From positions 62,001-126,000 of the forward strand of contig NZ_JACHEM010000010.1 of the NCBI RefSeq assembly GCF_014207445.1: DNA of 64,000 nucleotides, in the 5' to 3' direction. The notes under the pieces were generated by a model. The model ran no database searches, was not told the DNA's origin, and saw only the letters and a program-made list of their open reading frames with translations. This stretch comes from Streptomyces candidus (GTDB taxonomy: Bacteria > Actinomycetota > Actinomycetes > Streptomycetales > Streptomycetaceae). The translations under genes were made by a program, and so were the position numbers. How positions within the stretch are numbered: the first letter of the stretch is position 1; the number at the start of each line of letters is the position of its first letter. This document shows, piece by piece, positions 8,185 to 16,572 of the stretch.

Positions 8185-8913
8185 TCAGAGCCCCAGCAGC
8201 CACCGGCCGCCGCCGAGCAGCGCGCACAGCGACACGACGTGGAACATGGCGAGCCACAGCAGCGGCGGTACGTGGGTGAGGCGGGCCAGCTGGTCGGCGT
8301 CGGAGTCGGGCGCACCGCCGTGCCGCCGCTTCGACTGGAGTTCGAAGGCGGGGCGCACACCACCCAGGAGCAGGAACCACACGGCCGTGTACGCGAAGCC
8401 CGCCTGCACGTCCGGGCCGGCCAGCCAGGACACCAGGACGAACGCCGCACCCGTGACGACGACCGTGAGTACCCCGTACGCGTTGCGGATCATCACCAGC
8501 ATCGCCAGGAGCAGTGCCGTCGCGACCCACAGGAACAGCGTGATGTGGTCGGCGGCCAGCAGCCACGCCCCGCCGAGCCCCAGCAGCGGTGGCGCGGTGT
8601 AGCCCGCGGCGGCGGTCAGGATCATGCCGATGCCGGTCGGCTTGCCACGGCTCACGGTGAGCCCGCTGGTGTCCGAATGCAGCCGGATGCCGGTCAGCGT
8701 GCGGCCGGTGAGCAGCGCGATCAGCCCGTGGCCGCCCTCGTGGGCGATGGTGATCGCGTTGCGCGTCAGCCGCCACAGGGGGTGCGGAACGACGGCGATC
8801 AGTGCGAGCGCGGCCGTCGCGTACAACAGCCAGTTCTGCGGGTCGGGCTGGGTGCCGGTCAGACGGTCCCAGAGGGATCCGAGGTCGGAGGCGCCGAGAT
8901 TGTGGGTGTCCAT
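8185..8913 (-). CDS. M50B-like intramembrane metalloprotease family membrane protein
   Basis: A 242-residue protein with about six membrane segments. The first strongly hydrophobic part is followed by AITIAHEGGHGLIAL, an HExxH zinc motif (H-E-G-G-H) set at a membrane edge, as in the M50B/site-2-protease-like peptidases of Actinobacteria. The second metal ligand, normally a downstream Asp in an NPDG-like motif, is not obvious, so catalytic activity is likely but not certain. ATG 8913 starts MDTHNLGASD; AAGGAG lies about 11 bases upstream. It is divergent from the SRAP gene, 49 bases between starts. Substrate unknown. Confidence 0.8.
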   Translation of the reverse strand: MDTHNLGASDLGSLWDRLTGTQPDPQNWLLYATAALALIAVVPHPLWRLTRNAITIAHEGGHGLIALLTGRTLTGIRLHSDTSGLTVSRGKPTGIGMILTAAAGYTAPPLLGLGGAWLLAADHITLFLWVATALLLAMLVMIRNAYGVLTVVVTGAAFVLVSWLAGPDVQAGFAYTAVWFLLLGGVRPAFELQSKRRHGGAPDSDADQLARLTHVPPLLWLAMFHVVSLCALLGGGRWLLGL

Positions 8914-8962
8914 TTTTCGGGCGGCTCCTTGAGGGCTGTACGGGCGTGGCAGTGTGACAAGT

Positions 8963-9784
8963 ATGTGTGGACGGTATGCGGTGAGCCGCGGGGCCGAAGA
9001 CCTCGCAGGACTCTTCCAGGTGGAGAAGTGGGATCCGGCCGAGAGCTTCGTGCCGGACTGGAACGTGGCGCCGACGAAGACGGTGCCGGTGGTTCTGGAA
9101 CGTCCGGTGAAAGACGCGGAGGACCCGCGCCCGGTTCGGCAGCTGCGGATGCTCAGGTGGGGGCTGGTGCCCTCGTGGTCGAAGTCGCCCGACGGCGCGG
9201 CACGGATGATCAACGCGCGGGCCGAGACGATTCACGAGAAGCCGTCGTTCCGCAAGGCGTTCTCCGCGCGGCGGTGCATCGTGCCGGCGGACGGCTATTA
9301 CGAGTGGGTGACGGGGGCCGCCGAGCGGGGCCTGGAGGAGGAGGGCAAGAAGAAGCGGGCACGCAAGCAGCCGTACTTCGTGACCCCGGCGGAGGGGTCC
9401 GTCATGGCGATGGCCGGGATCTACGAGTTCTGGCGGGACCGGACCCTGCCCGACGAGCACCCGATGGCCTGGTGGACGACGTGCTCGGTGGTGACGACGG
9501 AGGCCGAGACCACGCCGCTGTCCGGGGGGCCGGCGGGGGAGGGCGGACCGTCCTCGCTGGCGGAGATCCACCCCCGGATGCCGCTGATGCTGACGCCGGA
9601 CAAGTGGGCCGCGTGGCTGGACCCGTCGCTCACCGCGGTGGAGGAGGCCCGGGAACTGCTGGTGCCGCCTTCGGCGGGGTCGGTGCGGGCCTATCCGGTG
9701 GGGACGGCGGTGAGCAATGTGCGGAACAACGGGCCGGAGCTTTTGGGGGAGCTGGAGGGGGCGGAGGTGGGGACGTTGTTCTGA
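8963..9784 (+). CDS. SOS response-associated peptidase (SRAP/HMCES/YedK)
   Basis: A 273-residue SRAP-domain protein. The family shields abasic sites in single-stranded DNA by forming a thiazolidine crosslink through Cys2, so the initiator Met must directly precede the Cys; this fixes the start at ATG 8963 (MCGRYAVSR) rather than at the upstream in-frame ATG 8954. Other family marks: NVAPTKTVPVV, RWGLVPSWSK, NARAETIHEKPSFR (conserved Asn/Arg/Glu), RCIVPADGYYEW and the C-terminal HPRMPLML. A Lys/Arg-rich insert (EEEGKKKRARKQ) follows the YYEW segment, as in many actinobacterial homologues. Confidence 0.94.
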   Translation: MCGRYAVSRGAEDLAGLFQVEKWDPAESFVPDWNVAPTKTVPVVLERPVKDAEDPRPVRQLRMLRWGLVPSWSKSPDGAARMINARAETIHEKPSFRKAFSARRCIVPADGYYEWVTGAAERGLEEEGKKKRARKQPYFVTPAEGSVMAMAGIYEFWRDRTLPDEHPMAWWTTCSVVTTEAETTPLSGGPAGEGGPSSLAEIHPRMPLMLTPDKWAAWLDPSLTAVEEARELLVPPSAGSVRAYPVGTAVSNVRNNGPELLGELEGAEVGTLF

Positions 9785-9848
9785 GGGGGCTGCGAGGGCG
9801 TCCGGCGGGGCCCAACTGACGGGGCGGGCGTAGGGCGGGGGCACGTCC

Positions 9849-9955
9849 GGTGGGGGCGCCCGCCCCCTTGCCCGCCCTCTCCCGAGCACTCGGCTTCGCT
9901 CGTGCAGGGAGGTGCCCACGCGCCCCCGGGGGCGCCCCCGCCGCCCAAGGGGGCT
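9849..9955. repeat. Copy A of a GC-rich palindromic intergenic repeat
   Basis: The segment runs from GGTGGGGGCG through CGCCCCCTTGCCCG to CCGCCGCCCAAGGGGGCT. CCCCCTTG near the left end can pair with CAAGGGGG at the right end. Related copies are found at 13914-13980 and 37639-37709. This copy has about 40 extra bases in the middle, which themselves contain a small hairpin (CGAGCACTCGGCTTCGCTCG). It fills most of the gap between the SRAP gene and the hydrolase gene. Confidence 0.6.
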
Positions 9956-10032
9956 GACGTGAGGTCGGGGCTGCGGGCCAGGACGGTGCGGCGTTGTGCG
10001 TGGGCTGGGGCGGGGGGCGGCAGGATGGGGGG

Positions 10033-10680
10033 ATGGTGCGAGTGGTGGACGTGGAGACCGGGGCCGGTGGGGCGCGGGTGCACTGGTACGAGGCCCAGGG
10101 CGGGCATGCCCCGCGGACCGTGCTGGCGCTGGGGCACGGCGCAGGCGGCGGCGTCGAGGCCCGGGACCTCCAGGCGCTCGCCGCCGCCCTCCCCGCCGAC
10201 GGCGTGAGTGTCGCCCTGGTCGAGCAGCCCTGGCGGGTGGCAGGCAAGAAGGTCGCCCCCGCGCCGAAGACGCTCGACGTCGGATGGCGTGGTGTGTGGC
10301 CGGAACTGGCCGGCGCCGGAGTACCCGTCGTCGCCGGCGGGCGGAGCGCCGGAGCCCGGGTCGCCTGCCGGACCGCGACCGAACTGGGCGCCCTGGCCGT
10401 GCTCGCCCTGAGCTTCCCCCTGCACCCTCCGGGCAGGCCCGAGAAGTCCCGCGAGGCGGAGCTGACCGGGGCCGGAGTGCCCACCCTGGTCGTACAGGGC
10501 GCCAGGGACCCGTTCGGGCGCCCGGAGGAGTTTCCGCGGGACGGGGGCTTCGAGCTCGTCCAGGTGGAGCACGGCGACCACGGCTTCGCGGTGCCCAAGC
10601 GGGCCGACCTCACCCAGGACGAGGCGCTCGCCGTTCTCACGGCCGGCGTACGGGAGTGGACGGCACGCATCGGGAAGTGA
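10033..10680 (+). CDS. Small alpha/beta hydrolase
   Basis: A 215-residue alpha/beta hydrolase of the short type (KANL3/Tex30 or dienelactone-hydrolase-like). Visible: the oxyanion strand LALGHGAGGG, nucleophile elbow GGRSAGAR (Ser in G-x-S-x-G), an acid in GARDPFG and the final His in HGDHGF, giving a complete Ser-Asp-His triad. There is no signal peptide, so it is cytoplasmic. ATG 10033 (MVRVVDVETG) is preferred to the upstream start. Substrate unknown. It ends just before the sigR promoter. Confidence 0.85.
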   Translation: MVRVVDVETGAGGARVHWYEAQGGHAPRTVLALGHGAGGGVEARDLQALAAALPADGVSVALVEQPWRVAGKKVAPAPKTLDVGWRGVWPELAGAGVPVVAGGRSAGARVACRTATELGALAVLALSFPLHPPGRPEKSREAELTGAGVPTLVVQGARDPFGRPEEFPRDGGFELVQVEHGDHGFAVPKRADLTQDEALAVLTAGVREWTARIGK

Positions 10681-10714
10681 GAGGAGCCACCGGGCCCCCT
10701 CTGTCGTAAGGGTC

Positions 10715-10741
10715 GGGAATGTTGTGCGGCGTCACCCTGTT
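10715..10741 (+). promoter_or_regulatory. SigR-dependent promoter (sigRp2-like)
   Basis: GGGAAT (10715-10720) and GTT (10739-10741) are separated by exactly 18 bases, a perfect match to the GGGAAT-N18-GTT consensus of the SigR regulon. It lies about 42 bases before the ATG that would give the extended SigR isoform, so it is the autoregulated, thiol-stress-induced promoter known from S. coelicolor sigR. Confidence 0.9.
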
Positions 10742-10782
10742 GTCACCTGCGTCGGACGTAGAAACGAGAGGGAGTTCGCCGC

Positions 10783-10947
10783 ATGGGTTCCACCATCTGC
10801 CCACGTCGCCCGCAAGCCTCTGACCTGGAGTGGACGGTGCTTTCGGCGGCGAAGACCGTTCCCGCTCAGGCGGCGGGCAAGCAGGGTAGTCGTCTATCCT
10901 CCGAGTCGAGTGGGTCCGCATTCGGGCTCGCCACGGCGCTGAAGGAG
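10783..10947 (+). other. N-terminal extension codons for the long SigR isoform
   Basis: ATG 10783 is in frame with sigR and adds exactly 55 codons. GAGGGAG (10768-10774) lies 8 bases before it, a better ribosome site than that of the inner start. In S. coelicolor the stress-induced sigRp2 transcript is translated from an upstream start to make the unstable sigma-R-prime with 55 extra residues; length and position match. The extension begins MGSTICPRRPQASDL and has no recognised fold. Confidence 0.8.
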
Positions 10948-11616
10948 GTGGGTCCGGTCACTGGGACCGACGCAGGGACCGAAGCCGGCCACGCGGAGGA
11001 GACCACCGCCGAGCGCAATGCGCGCTTCGAGCGGGATGCGCTGGGCTTCCTCGACCAGATGTACTCCGCCGCGCTGCGCATGACGCGCAATCCCGCGGAC
11101 GCGGAGGACCTGGTGCAGGAGACGTATGCGAAGGCGTACGGGTCCTTCCACCAGTTCCGTGAGGGCACCAACCTCAAGGCCTGGCTCTACCGGATCCTCA
11201 CCAACACGTTCATCAACTCCTACCGGAAGAAGCAGCGCGAACCGCTGCGCAGCGGTTCCGAGGAGATCGAGGACTGGCAGCTGGCCCGCGCCGAGTCGCA
11301 CATGTCGACCGGACTGCGTTCCGCCGAGTCGCAGGCGCTGGACCACCTGCCCGACTCGGACGTGAAGTCGGCGCTCCAGGCCATCCCGGAGGAGTTCCGG
11401 ATCGCGGTGTATCTCGCCGATGTCGAGGGGTTTGCCTACAAGGAAATCGCGGACATCATGGGGACACCGATCGGTACGGTCATGTCCCGGCTGCACCGGG
11501 GACGCCGCCAGCTGCGCGGCATGCTGGAGGACTACGCCCGGGACCGGGGACTGGTGCCGGCCGGCGCCGCGTCCGCGTCCGGGGAGTCGAACGACGTGAA
11601 AGGCTCGGGCTCATGA
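10948..11616 (+). CDS. sigR: ECF sigma factor SigR (thiol-oxidative stress)
   Basis: Group ECF12-type sigma factor that directs thioredoxin, mycothiol and other thiol-homeostasis genes. Region 2 carries MYSAALRMTRNPADAEDLVQ-type residues, region 4 carries the EGFAYKEIADIMGTPIG helix-turn-helix and MSRLHRGRRQL. GTG 10948 (VGPVTGTDAG) is taken as the basal start because it matches the known SigR N-terminus; AAGGAG directly touches it. The long form starts at ATG 10783. The stop overlaps the rsrA start (ATGA), so sigma and anti-sigma are translationally coupled. Confidence 0.95.
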   Translation: MGPVTGTDAGTEAGHAEETTAERNARFERDALGFLDQMYSAALRMTRNPADAEDLVQETYAKAYGSFHQFREGTNLKAWLYRILTNTFINSYRKKQREPLRSGSEEIEDWQLARAESHMSTGLRSAESQALDHLPDSDVKSALQAIPEEFRIAVYLADVEGFAYKEIADIMGTPIGTVMSRLHRGRRQLRGMLEDYARDRGLVPAGAASASGESNDVKGSGS

Positions 11617-11999
11617 GCTGCGGAGATCCGCACGAGACGGACTGCTCTGAGGTCCTCGACCATCTCTACGAGTTTCTCGACAAAGAGATGCCGGACGGTG
11701 AGTGCACCAAGTTCGAGGAGCACTTCGAGGAGTGCTCGCCGTGCCTGGAGAAGTACGGCCTCGAACAGGCCGTGAAGAAGCTGGTCAAGCGGTGCTGCGG
11801 GTCGGACGACGTGCCCACGGACCTGCGGTCGAAGGTGCTGGGACGCATTGATCTGATCCGGGCCGGTCAGGCCGTGCCCGAGCAGGACGTGACCTCCCCC
11901 GACCTCCTCGCACCGGAGGTGCCCGCGGACCTGTCGTCCGGAACGGGACCGGCCCCCGACGCCGTGTCGGCCGCCGCCACGGAGCAGGCCAAGCAGTAA
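11613..11999 (+). CDS. rsrA: Zinc redox-sensitive anti-sigma factor RsrA
   Basis: A 128-residue ZAS-family anti-sigma factor that holds SigR when reduced and releases it when a disulphide forms. All the landmark residues of RsrA are at the expected positions: Cys3, Cys11, Cys31, His37, Cys41, Cys44 (the H-x3-C-x2-C motif) and Cys61-Cys62. The tail from about residue 85 is Ala/Pro-rich and probably disordered. Its start codon overlaps the sigR stop by 4 bases. Confidence 0.96.
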   Translation: MSCGDPHETDCSEVLDHLYEFLDKEMPDGECTKFEEHFEECSPCLEKYGLEQAVKKLVKRCCGSDDVPTDLRSKVLGRIDLIRAGQAVPEQDVTSPDLLAPEVPADLSSGTGPAPDAVSAAATEQAKQ

Positions 12000-12317
12000 C
12001 ACCCGTACGAGCACGTCATCCGTACAGGCCGTACGAGCGGGTCTTCACGCCCCGCCGTGCGAGCGTGTCCGTGCGCACACGCCGTAGGGGCACGTCGTAC
12101 GAACTCCCCTTGATCCCCGCGCGTCCGCGCGCCTCGTGCACTCGCATGCGAACGGCATGTCCGCGCGTGTGCTCACACAACGTGCGGTCGTAGGCCGCTG
12201 GTTCCCGATCGTCGTCACTCGATGGGGGGAACCGGCGGCCTTCGCGCGTTGTGCGGCACCCGAATCGCTAGCGTGGCGCACGATTTGGCGGCGAACCGAA
12301 GGGGTGCGGGGGAACAG

Positions 12318-13799
12318 GTGCGAGCCTTACCGGCGGGAGCACGGGCCTGCGTCCTGTGCGTTGTCCTCGTCGCGGGGCTGTGCGTCCTGACCGGCCTTGA
12401 TCGCCGCACCCCCTGGGACGCGGTCGTGCTGCTGGCGGTCCTGTACGCGGCCTGCGAGCTGCTGACCCGGTGCCGCCTCCTCGCGCACATGGGTCCGGCC
12501 GGAGCCTTCTTCCCCGTACCGCTCGCCGCCGTCTTCCTGCTGCCGCCGTCCGCCGCCGCCCTCGTCGCCGTGCCCGGAGCGCTCCTCGGGCGAGTGGGCC
12601 GTCGGCCGGAGGGCGTGCGGCGCCTGTGGCGGGCCGCGGAACTCGCGGTCGCGGTGTGGGCGGGGTCATGGATGTTCACGGTGCTGGACGGGCGGTCCCC
12701 GGCCCCGGGCGCGCCCTCCGGGCTCGGACAGGCCTCCGCACTTCCGTACGTGCTGCTGCCCGCCGGAGCCGCGGTGCTCGCGTTCTGCGGCGTACTGGCC
12801 CTCCTCGACGGCGCGATCCTGGTCACCGCCGAGCGGATCGGCGTACGGACGGCCTGGCGGGGACTCTTCCTGCGGGCACTCGCCCCGCACTGTGTGCACG
12901 GGCTGGCCGGACTGATGACGGCGGTGCTGTGGCGCAGTCCCTACGGGCCGCCGGCCGCCCTTTTCGTACTCCTCCCGATGTACCTGTCCTGCTGGGTCTT
13001 CGCCCAGTACCAACGGGAGCACGAGGCCCACCAGACGACGATCAGGGCCCTCGTCCAGGCAGTCGACCTCAAGGACCGCTACACACGCGGTCACAGCGAA
13101 CGGGTGGGGCGGGCCGCCGCCATGATGGCCGCCGAACTGGGCATGGACGAAGAGCGGCGGGAGGTGCTCCGCATCGCCGGAATCCTGCACGACGTGGGCA
13201 AGATCGGCGTACCCACGCGCGTCCTGCGCAAGGACGGGCCGCTGACGCCCGAGGAACGACGGGTCATCGAACTCCACCCCGAGTACGGGCACGAAATGGT
13301 GCGCGGGATCGGATTCCTCGGCGAGGCGCGGGCGGCGATCCTGCACCACCACGAGCGGGTCGACGGCCGCGGCTACCCGTACGGGCTGGCCGGTGACCGG
13401 ATCCCGGAGTTCGCGCGGGTGGTCGCGGTCGCCGACGCCTTCGACGCGATGACGTCGACCAGGTCGTACCGGCGGGCCCGGCCGGTGGCGGCGGCGGTGG
13501 CGGAGCTGCAGAAGTGTGCGGGGGCGCAGTTCGACGGGCGGATGGTGGCGGCGCTGGTGGCGGCCCTGGAGAAGGAGGGGTGGAATCCGGTGGTCACGGC
13601 GGACGAGTGGGGGGCTGGGATCACCGGTGCGGGGGCGGGTGTGGGCAGTGCGGATGGCGGCGCGGAGACGGAAAGTGCGGGTGCGGGTGCCGAGGTGGGC
13701 GGCGGGGATGCGGCGCCGCGGGGTGTGCGGGCGTCGTTGCTGGTGGGACAGCGGGGAAACGTGCCGCCTTGGGTGGGACGGCGGGGGTGGAGGCCGTGA
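12318..13799 (+). CDS. Membrane HD-GYP domain protein (candidate cyclic-di-GMP phosphodiesterase)
   Basis: About 493 residues. The N-terminal half (to about residue 235) has about six hydrophobic segments; the C-terminal half is a complete HD-GYP domain with H-S-E-R-V, GILHDVGKIGVP (HDxGK), HPEYGHEM, ILHHHERVDGRGYPYG (HHExxDGxGYP) and VADAFDAMTS. HD-GYP enzymes hydrolyse cyclic-di-GMP, which controls development in Streptomyces through BldD. A low-complexity Gly/Ala/Glu tail of about 70 residues follows. The start is uncertain: GTG 12318 follows GGGGGAACAG; an earlier in-frame ATG at 12222 adds non-hydrophobic residues. The 318 bases before it hold no gene that I can support. Confidence 0.85.
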   Translation: MRALPAGARACVLCVVLVAGLCVLTGLDRRTPWDAVVLLAVLYAACELLTRCRLLAHMGPAGAFFPVPLAAVFLLPPSAAALVAVPGALLGRVGRRPEGVRRLWRAAELAVAVWAGSWMFTVLDGRSPAPGAPSGLGQASALPYVLLPAGAAVLAFCGVLALLDGAILVTAERIGVRTAWRGLFLRALAPHCVHGLAGLMTAVLWRSPYGPPAALFVLLPMYLSCWVFAQYQREHEAHQTTIRALVQAVDLKDRYTRGHSERVGRAAAMMAAELGMDEERREVLRIAGILHDVGKIGVPTRVLRKDGPLTPEERRVIELHPEYGHEMVRGIGFLGEARAAILHHHERVDGRGYPYGLAGDRIPEFARVVAVADAFDAMTSTRSYRRARPVAAAVAELQKCAGAQFDGRMVAALVAALEKEGWNPVVTADEWGAGITGAGAGVGSADGGAETESAGAGAEVGGGDAAPRGVRASLLVGQRGNVPPWVGRRGWRP

Positions 13800-13913
13800 G
13801 GGGGGATCGCGTTGCGCGTCAGTGTGCGGGGCACGGGCCGGGACCGGGGCCGCGTCCGGGTGCGGGGCTGCGTCCGTGGGCAGTGGCGGGGCGTACGGCC
13901 GGGGATGTACCTC

Positions 13914-13980
13914 CGGCGGGGGCCGCCCCCTTGCCCGGCCGTTCCGCCCCCGAGGGGCGACCCCGCCGCCCAAGAGAGCT
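13914..13980. repeat. Copy B of the palindromic intergenic repeat
   Basis: Shares CCGCCCCCTTGCCCG and the right arm CCCCGCCGCCCAAG with the copies at 9849-9955 and 37639-37709. The right arm ends AAGAGAGCT instead of AAGGGGGCT, so this copy is slightly decayed. A second right-arm fragment (GGCCCCGCCGCCCGAGGGGG) follows at 14004-14025. Confidence 0.55.
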
Positions 13981-14060
13981 GGCGTGGGGGCCGGCGTGGC
14001 AGTGGCCCCGCCGCCCGAGGGGGCTGGTGTGGCAGGCCGCTCGGGTGCGGGTGGGGGCTG

Positions 14061-15422
14061 ATGTGCGGGGGGTGTGCGGTGGCGTGGGGGTGGTCTGAGC
14101 GGGCGCGCTTACGGGGGCTCGGGCTTGCGGCGGTCGTGCGGGGTGCCGCTCTTCTGCTCGTCCTCGTCGCCGTCGGCAGTACGCTCCGCCACGGCCCCCA
14201 GCAACCCGGCATCGCGCTCGCCTTCGCCGCCCTGATCTGCACGGGCGAACTGACCCACCGGACAGGGAGCGACACCGCGGGCCACGCCCACGCCCCCCTC
14301 AGCACCGCAGGCGCGCTCGCGTACGCACTGCTCGGGCACTGCGCCGGCATCCCCACCACTCACGGCGTACTGCAGGTCGTCGCGGTGAGCGCGGGCGCGC
14401 TGGCGGTCGGTTCCGCGCCCCAGCTGCTGCACGCCCGCACCCGCACCCCTATCCACCCCCGCAACCGCACCCCCCTCCGCCACCGCCTCCACACCTCCGG
14501 CCCCCGGCTCGACCAGCCGGTCCGGCGCGTGCTCACCGTCGCGTTCGCCGCCGCGTGTTTCCAGCCGCTCTACAACTCCGGCGTGGTGGAGAACAGGGTG
14601 GGCCAGGGCCCCGGCCTTGCCCTGCTCCTGCTGGTGCTGCTCGCCCTGACCGGGCTCTGCGAGGCCGTCCTCGCCGCCGCCCTCACCAAGGCCCGCACCG
14701 GCCACCCGTACGGCCCGCTGCTCCGCGACGAGGTGCGTGCGCTGCGCGGCGTCGGCGCGGCCGTGTGCGCCTCGGGCGTCGTGATCGCGCTGGCGGTCGC
14801 CGTGGCCGGGCTGTGGGCGCTGCCGGTGATCTGCGTTCCGCTGCTGCTGACCCAGCTGTCGTTCCGGCGGTACGCCGAGGTCAGAGCCACCTACCGGCAG
14901 ACCATCGCCTCGCTGGCCCGCAGCACCGAGATCGCCGGCTACACCCTCCCCGGCCATGCCCGTAGGGTGGCCGCCCTCGCCGAGGCCGTCGGCCGTGAAC
15001 TCGGGCTCTCCGGAGAACAGTTGACGCTCCTGGAGTACGCGGCCCTGATGCACGACATCGGACAGCTCTCGCTCGTCGATCCCGTCCCCGCCGGGGCCAC
15101 CGCCTCCCTCCCCGTGGCCGACCAGCGCCGCATCGCGCTGCTCGGCGGAGCCGTCGTACGGCAGACCGGGGTCCCGACGGAGGTCGCCGACGTCGTGGAA
15201 CGGCAGGCCGACCCGTACCGCGAGCAGCCGCTCACCGCCAGAATCGTCCGCACCGTCAATGCGTACGTCGACCTGTCGGGGGAATGCGGAGGAGGGCCGG
15301 GCGGTCCACTGGGCGCTCTGGAGCGCCTCAGGTCGGGCACCGGGCACGACTATCAGAGCGAGGTCGTCGAGTCTCTCGCACGCGTCCTCGCCCGCGGAGT
15401 CGCCCTGCCCCCGCCGGGGTAA
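14061..15422 (+). CDS. Membrane protein with a degenerate HD domain (paralogue of the upstream HD-GYP protein)
   Basis: About 453 residues: an N-terminal membrane region of several helices (about residues 10-270) and a C-terminal HD-type domain. The domain keeps LPGHARRVAALAEAVGREL and LMHDIGQLSL (His-Asp pair) but has no HHExxDGxGYP motif; the equivalent place reads VVERQADPYREQ. It is therefore unlikely to cleave cyclic-di-GMP like its neighbour and may bind a nucleotide or act as a partner. The start is uncertain (ATG 14061 or GTG 14079); the frame upstream runs through the intergenic repeat. Same direction and same architecture as the preceding gene, suggesting an old duplication. Confidence 0.75.
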   Translation: MCGGCAVAWGWSERARLRGLGLAAVVRGAALLLVLVAVGSTLRHGPQQPGIALAFAALICTGELTHRTGSDTAGHAHAPLSTAGALAYALLGHCAGIPTTHGVLQVVAVSAGALAVGSAPQLLHARTRTPIHPRNRTPLRHRLHTSGPRLDQPVRRVLTVAFAAACFQPLYNSGVVENRVGQGPGLALLLLVLLALTGLCEAVLAAALTKARTGHPYGPLLRDEVRALRGVGAAVCASGVVIALAVAVAGLWALPVICVPLLLTQLSFRRYAEVRATYRQTIASLARSTEIAGYTLPGHARRVAALAEAVGRELGLSGEQLTLLEYAALMHDIGQLSLVDPVPAGATASLPVADQRRIALLGGAVVRQTGVPTEVADVVERQADPYREQPLTARIVRTVNAYVDLSGECGGGPGGPLGALERLRSGTGHDYQSEVVESLARVLARGVALPPPG

Positions 15423-15527
15423 CCAGTGGGTAATGAGCGGGCCTCCGACCGGGCATGGTTGGATGCGAAGAGAGCCCCTGACGGCACGGCCGCGCAGGGG
15501 AAGTGAGCCAACCGGCAGGCGGGAATC

Positions 15528-16511
15528 GTGAGGATCTTCGGGAAGGTACGGCATCGGCCCTCCGCCTCGTGGCGGCAGGCCACCGACCGCGCGTTCACGC
15601 TGATCGGCGACGGTCGGTACGAGGACGCGGGGGCGCTGCTGACACGTGCGGCGGATCTCGAACCCTGGCTCTCGGAGTCCTGGTTCAATCTGGCGCTGCT
15701 GCACAAGTTCCGGCACGACTGGGACCAGGCGCGCGCCGCGGGCCTGCGCGCCGTCGCGCTGCTCGACCGCGAGACGGGCGCCCCCGACTGGTGGAACGTC
15801 GGCATCGCCGCCACTGCCCTCCAGGACTGGCCGCTCGCGCGGCGGGCCTGGCAGGCGTACGGGCTGAAGGTGCCCGGCGCACCGACGGAGAACGGGGAAC
15901 CGCTCGGCATGGAGCTGGGGAGCGCGGCCGTACGGCTGTCCCCCGAGGGCGAGGCGGAGGTGGTGTGGGGCCGCAGGCTGGACCCCGCACGCATCGAGGT
16001 GCTCTCCATTCCGCTGCCCTCCTCGGGACGGCGCTGGGGCGAGGTCGTGCTGCACGACGGCGTCCCGCACGGCGAGCGGGTGACGGCCGCGGGCCCGTCC
16101 TTCCCGGTCTTCGACGAGATCGAGCTCTGGGCGCCCTCCCCGGTGCCGACCTGGGTGGTGCTGCTCGAAGCGGCCACCGAGGCCGACCGGGACGCCCTGG
16201 AGCGGCTGGCGGCCGACGCCGGCTTCGCCGCAGAGGACTGGTCGTCGTCCGTACGCCTGCTGTGCAGGTCCTGCTCGGAGTCTCAGATGCCCTCCGACGA
16301 GGGCGACGGCGAACAGCACCTCGACCCGCACGACCACAGCGAGCCCGGACATCCCGGACCGCTCGGCCACCGCACCAACGGCGACCTGTGGGTTCCCGAG
16401 CGCGAGTGCGGCCTCGCCGCCCCGCCCGGGCTGGTGCGCGGCCTGCTCGACGGATGGGTCGCGGACAGTCCGGACAGCCGGGAGTGGCGGGATCTCGAAG
16501 AGGTGTGCTGA
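15528..16511 (+). CDS. Tetratricopeptide-repeat protein with a Cys/His-rich insert
   Basis: A 327-residue protein. Residues about 15-115 form two or three TPR units (GRYEDAGALLTRAADLEP, WFNLALLHKFRHDWDQAR, WWNVGIAATALQDWPLARRA). The middle is a beta-rich domain of unknown type. Near residue 243 comes C-R-S-C-S-E-S followed by a run rich in His and Asp (HLDPHDHSEPGHPG) and one more Cys, which could bind metal. No signal peptide. GTG 15528 is the only plausible start (GGCGGGA upstream). It precedes def by 61 bases and may be cotranscribed with it. Function unknown. Confidence 0.8.
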   Translation: MRIFGKVRHRPSASWRQATDRAFTLIGDGRYEDAGALLTRAADLEPWLSESWFNLALLHKFRHDWDQARAAGLRAVALLDRETGAPDWWNVGIAATALQDWPLARRAWQAYGLKVPGAPTENGEPLGMELGSAAVRLSPEGEAEVVWGRRLDPARIEVLSIPLPSSGRRWGEVVLHDGVPHGERVTAAGPSFPVFDEIELWAPSPVPTWVVLLEAATEADRDALERLAADAGFAAEDWSSSVRLLCRSCSESQMPSDEGDGEQHLDPHDHSEPGHPGPLGHRTNGDLWVPERECGLAAPPGLVRGLLDGWVADSPDSREWRDLEEVC

Positions 16512-16572
16512 GCCGGGGCACGTACGCTGTACGGGCAAGCGACACGGGTTTTGAGGAAGGCGTACGGCGGAC

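Noticed and set aside
5747..8602. A 951-codon open frame on the plus strand
   Set aside because: It lies opposite rsgA, aroA and the M50-like gene, has a strongly biased Arg/Gly/Val/His composition and no domain.
6713..9919. A 1068-codon open frame on the minus strand covering aroA, the M50-like gene and the SRAP gene
   Set aside because: Only the aroA part is real. The rest is an open frame produced by high third-position GC opposite or between other genes.
12000..12317. Short open frames between rsrA and the HD-GYP gene
   Set aside because: No ribosome site, Streptomyces-type codon use or recognisable protein; treated as intergenic.
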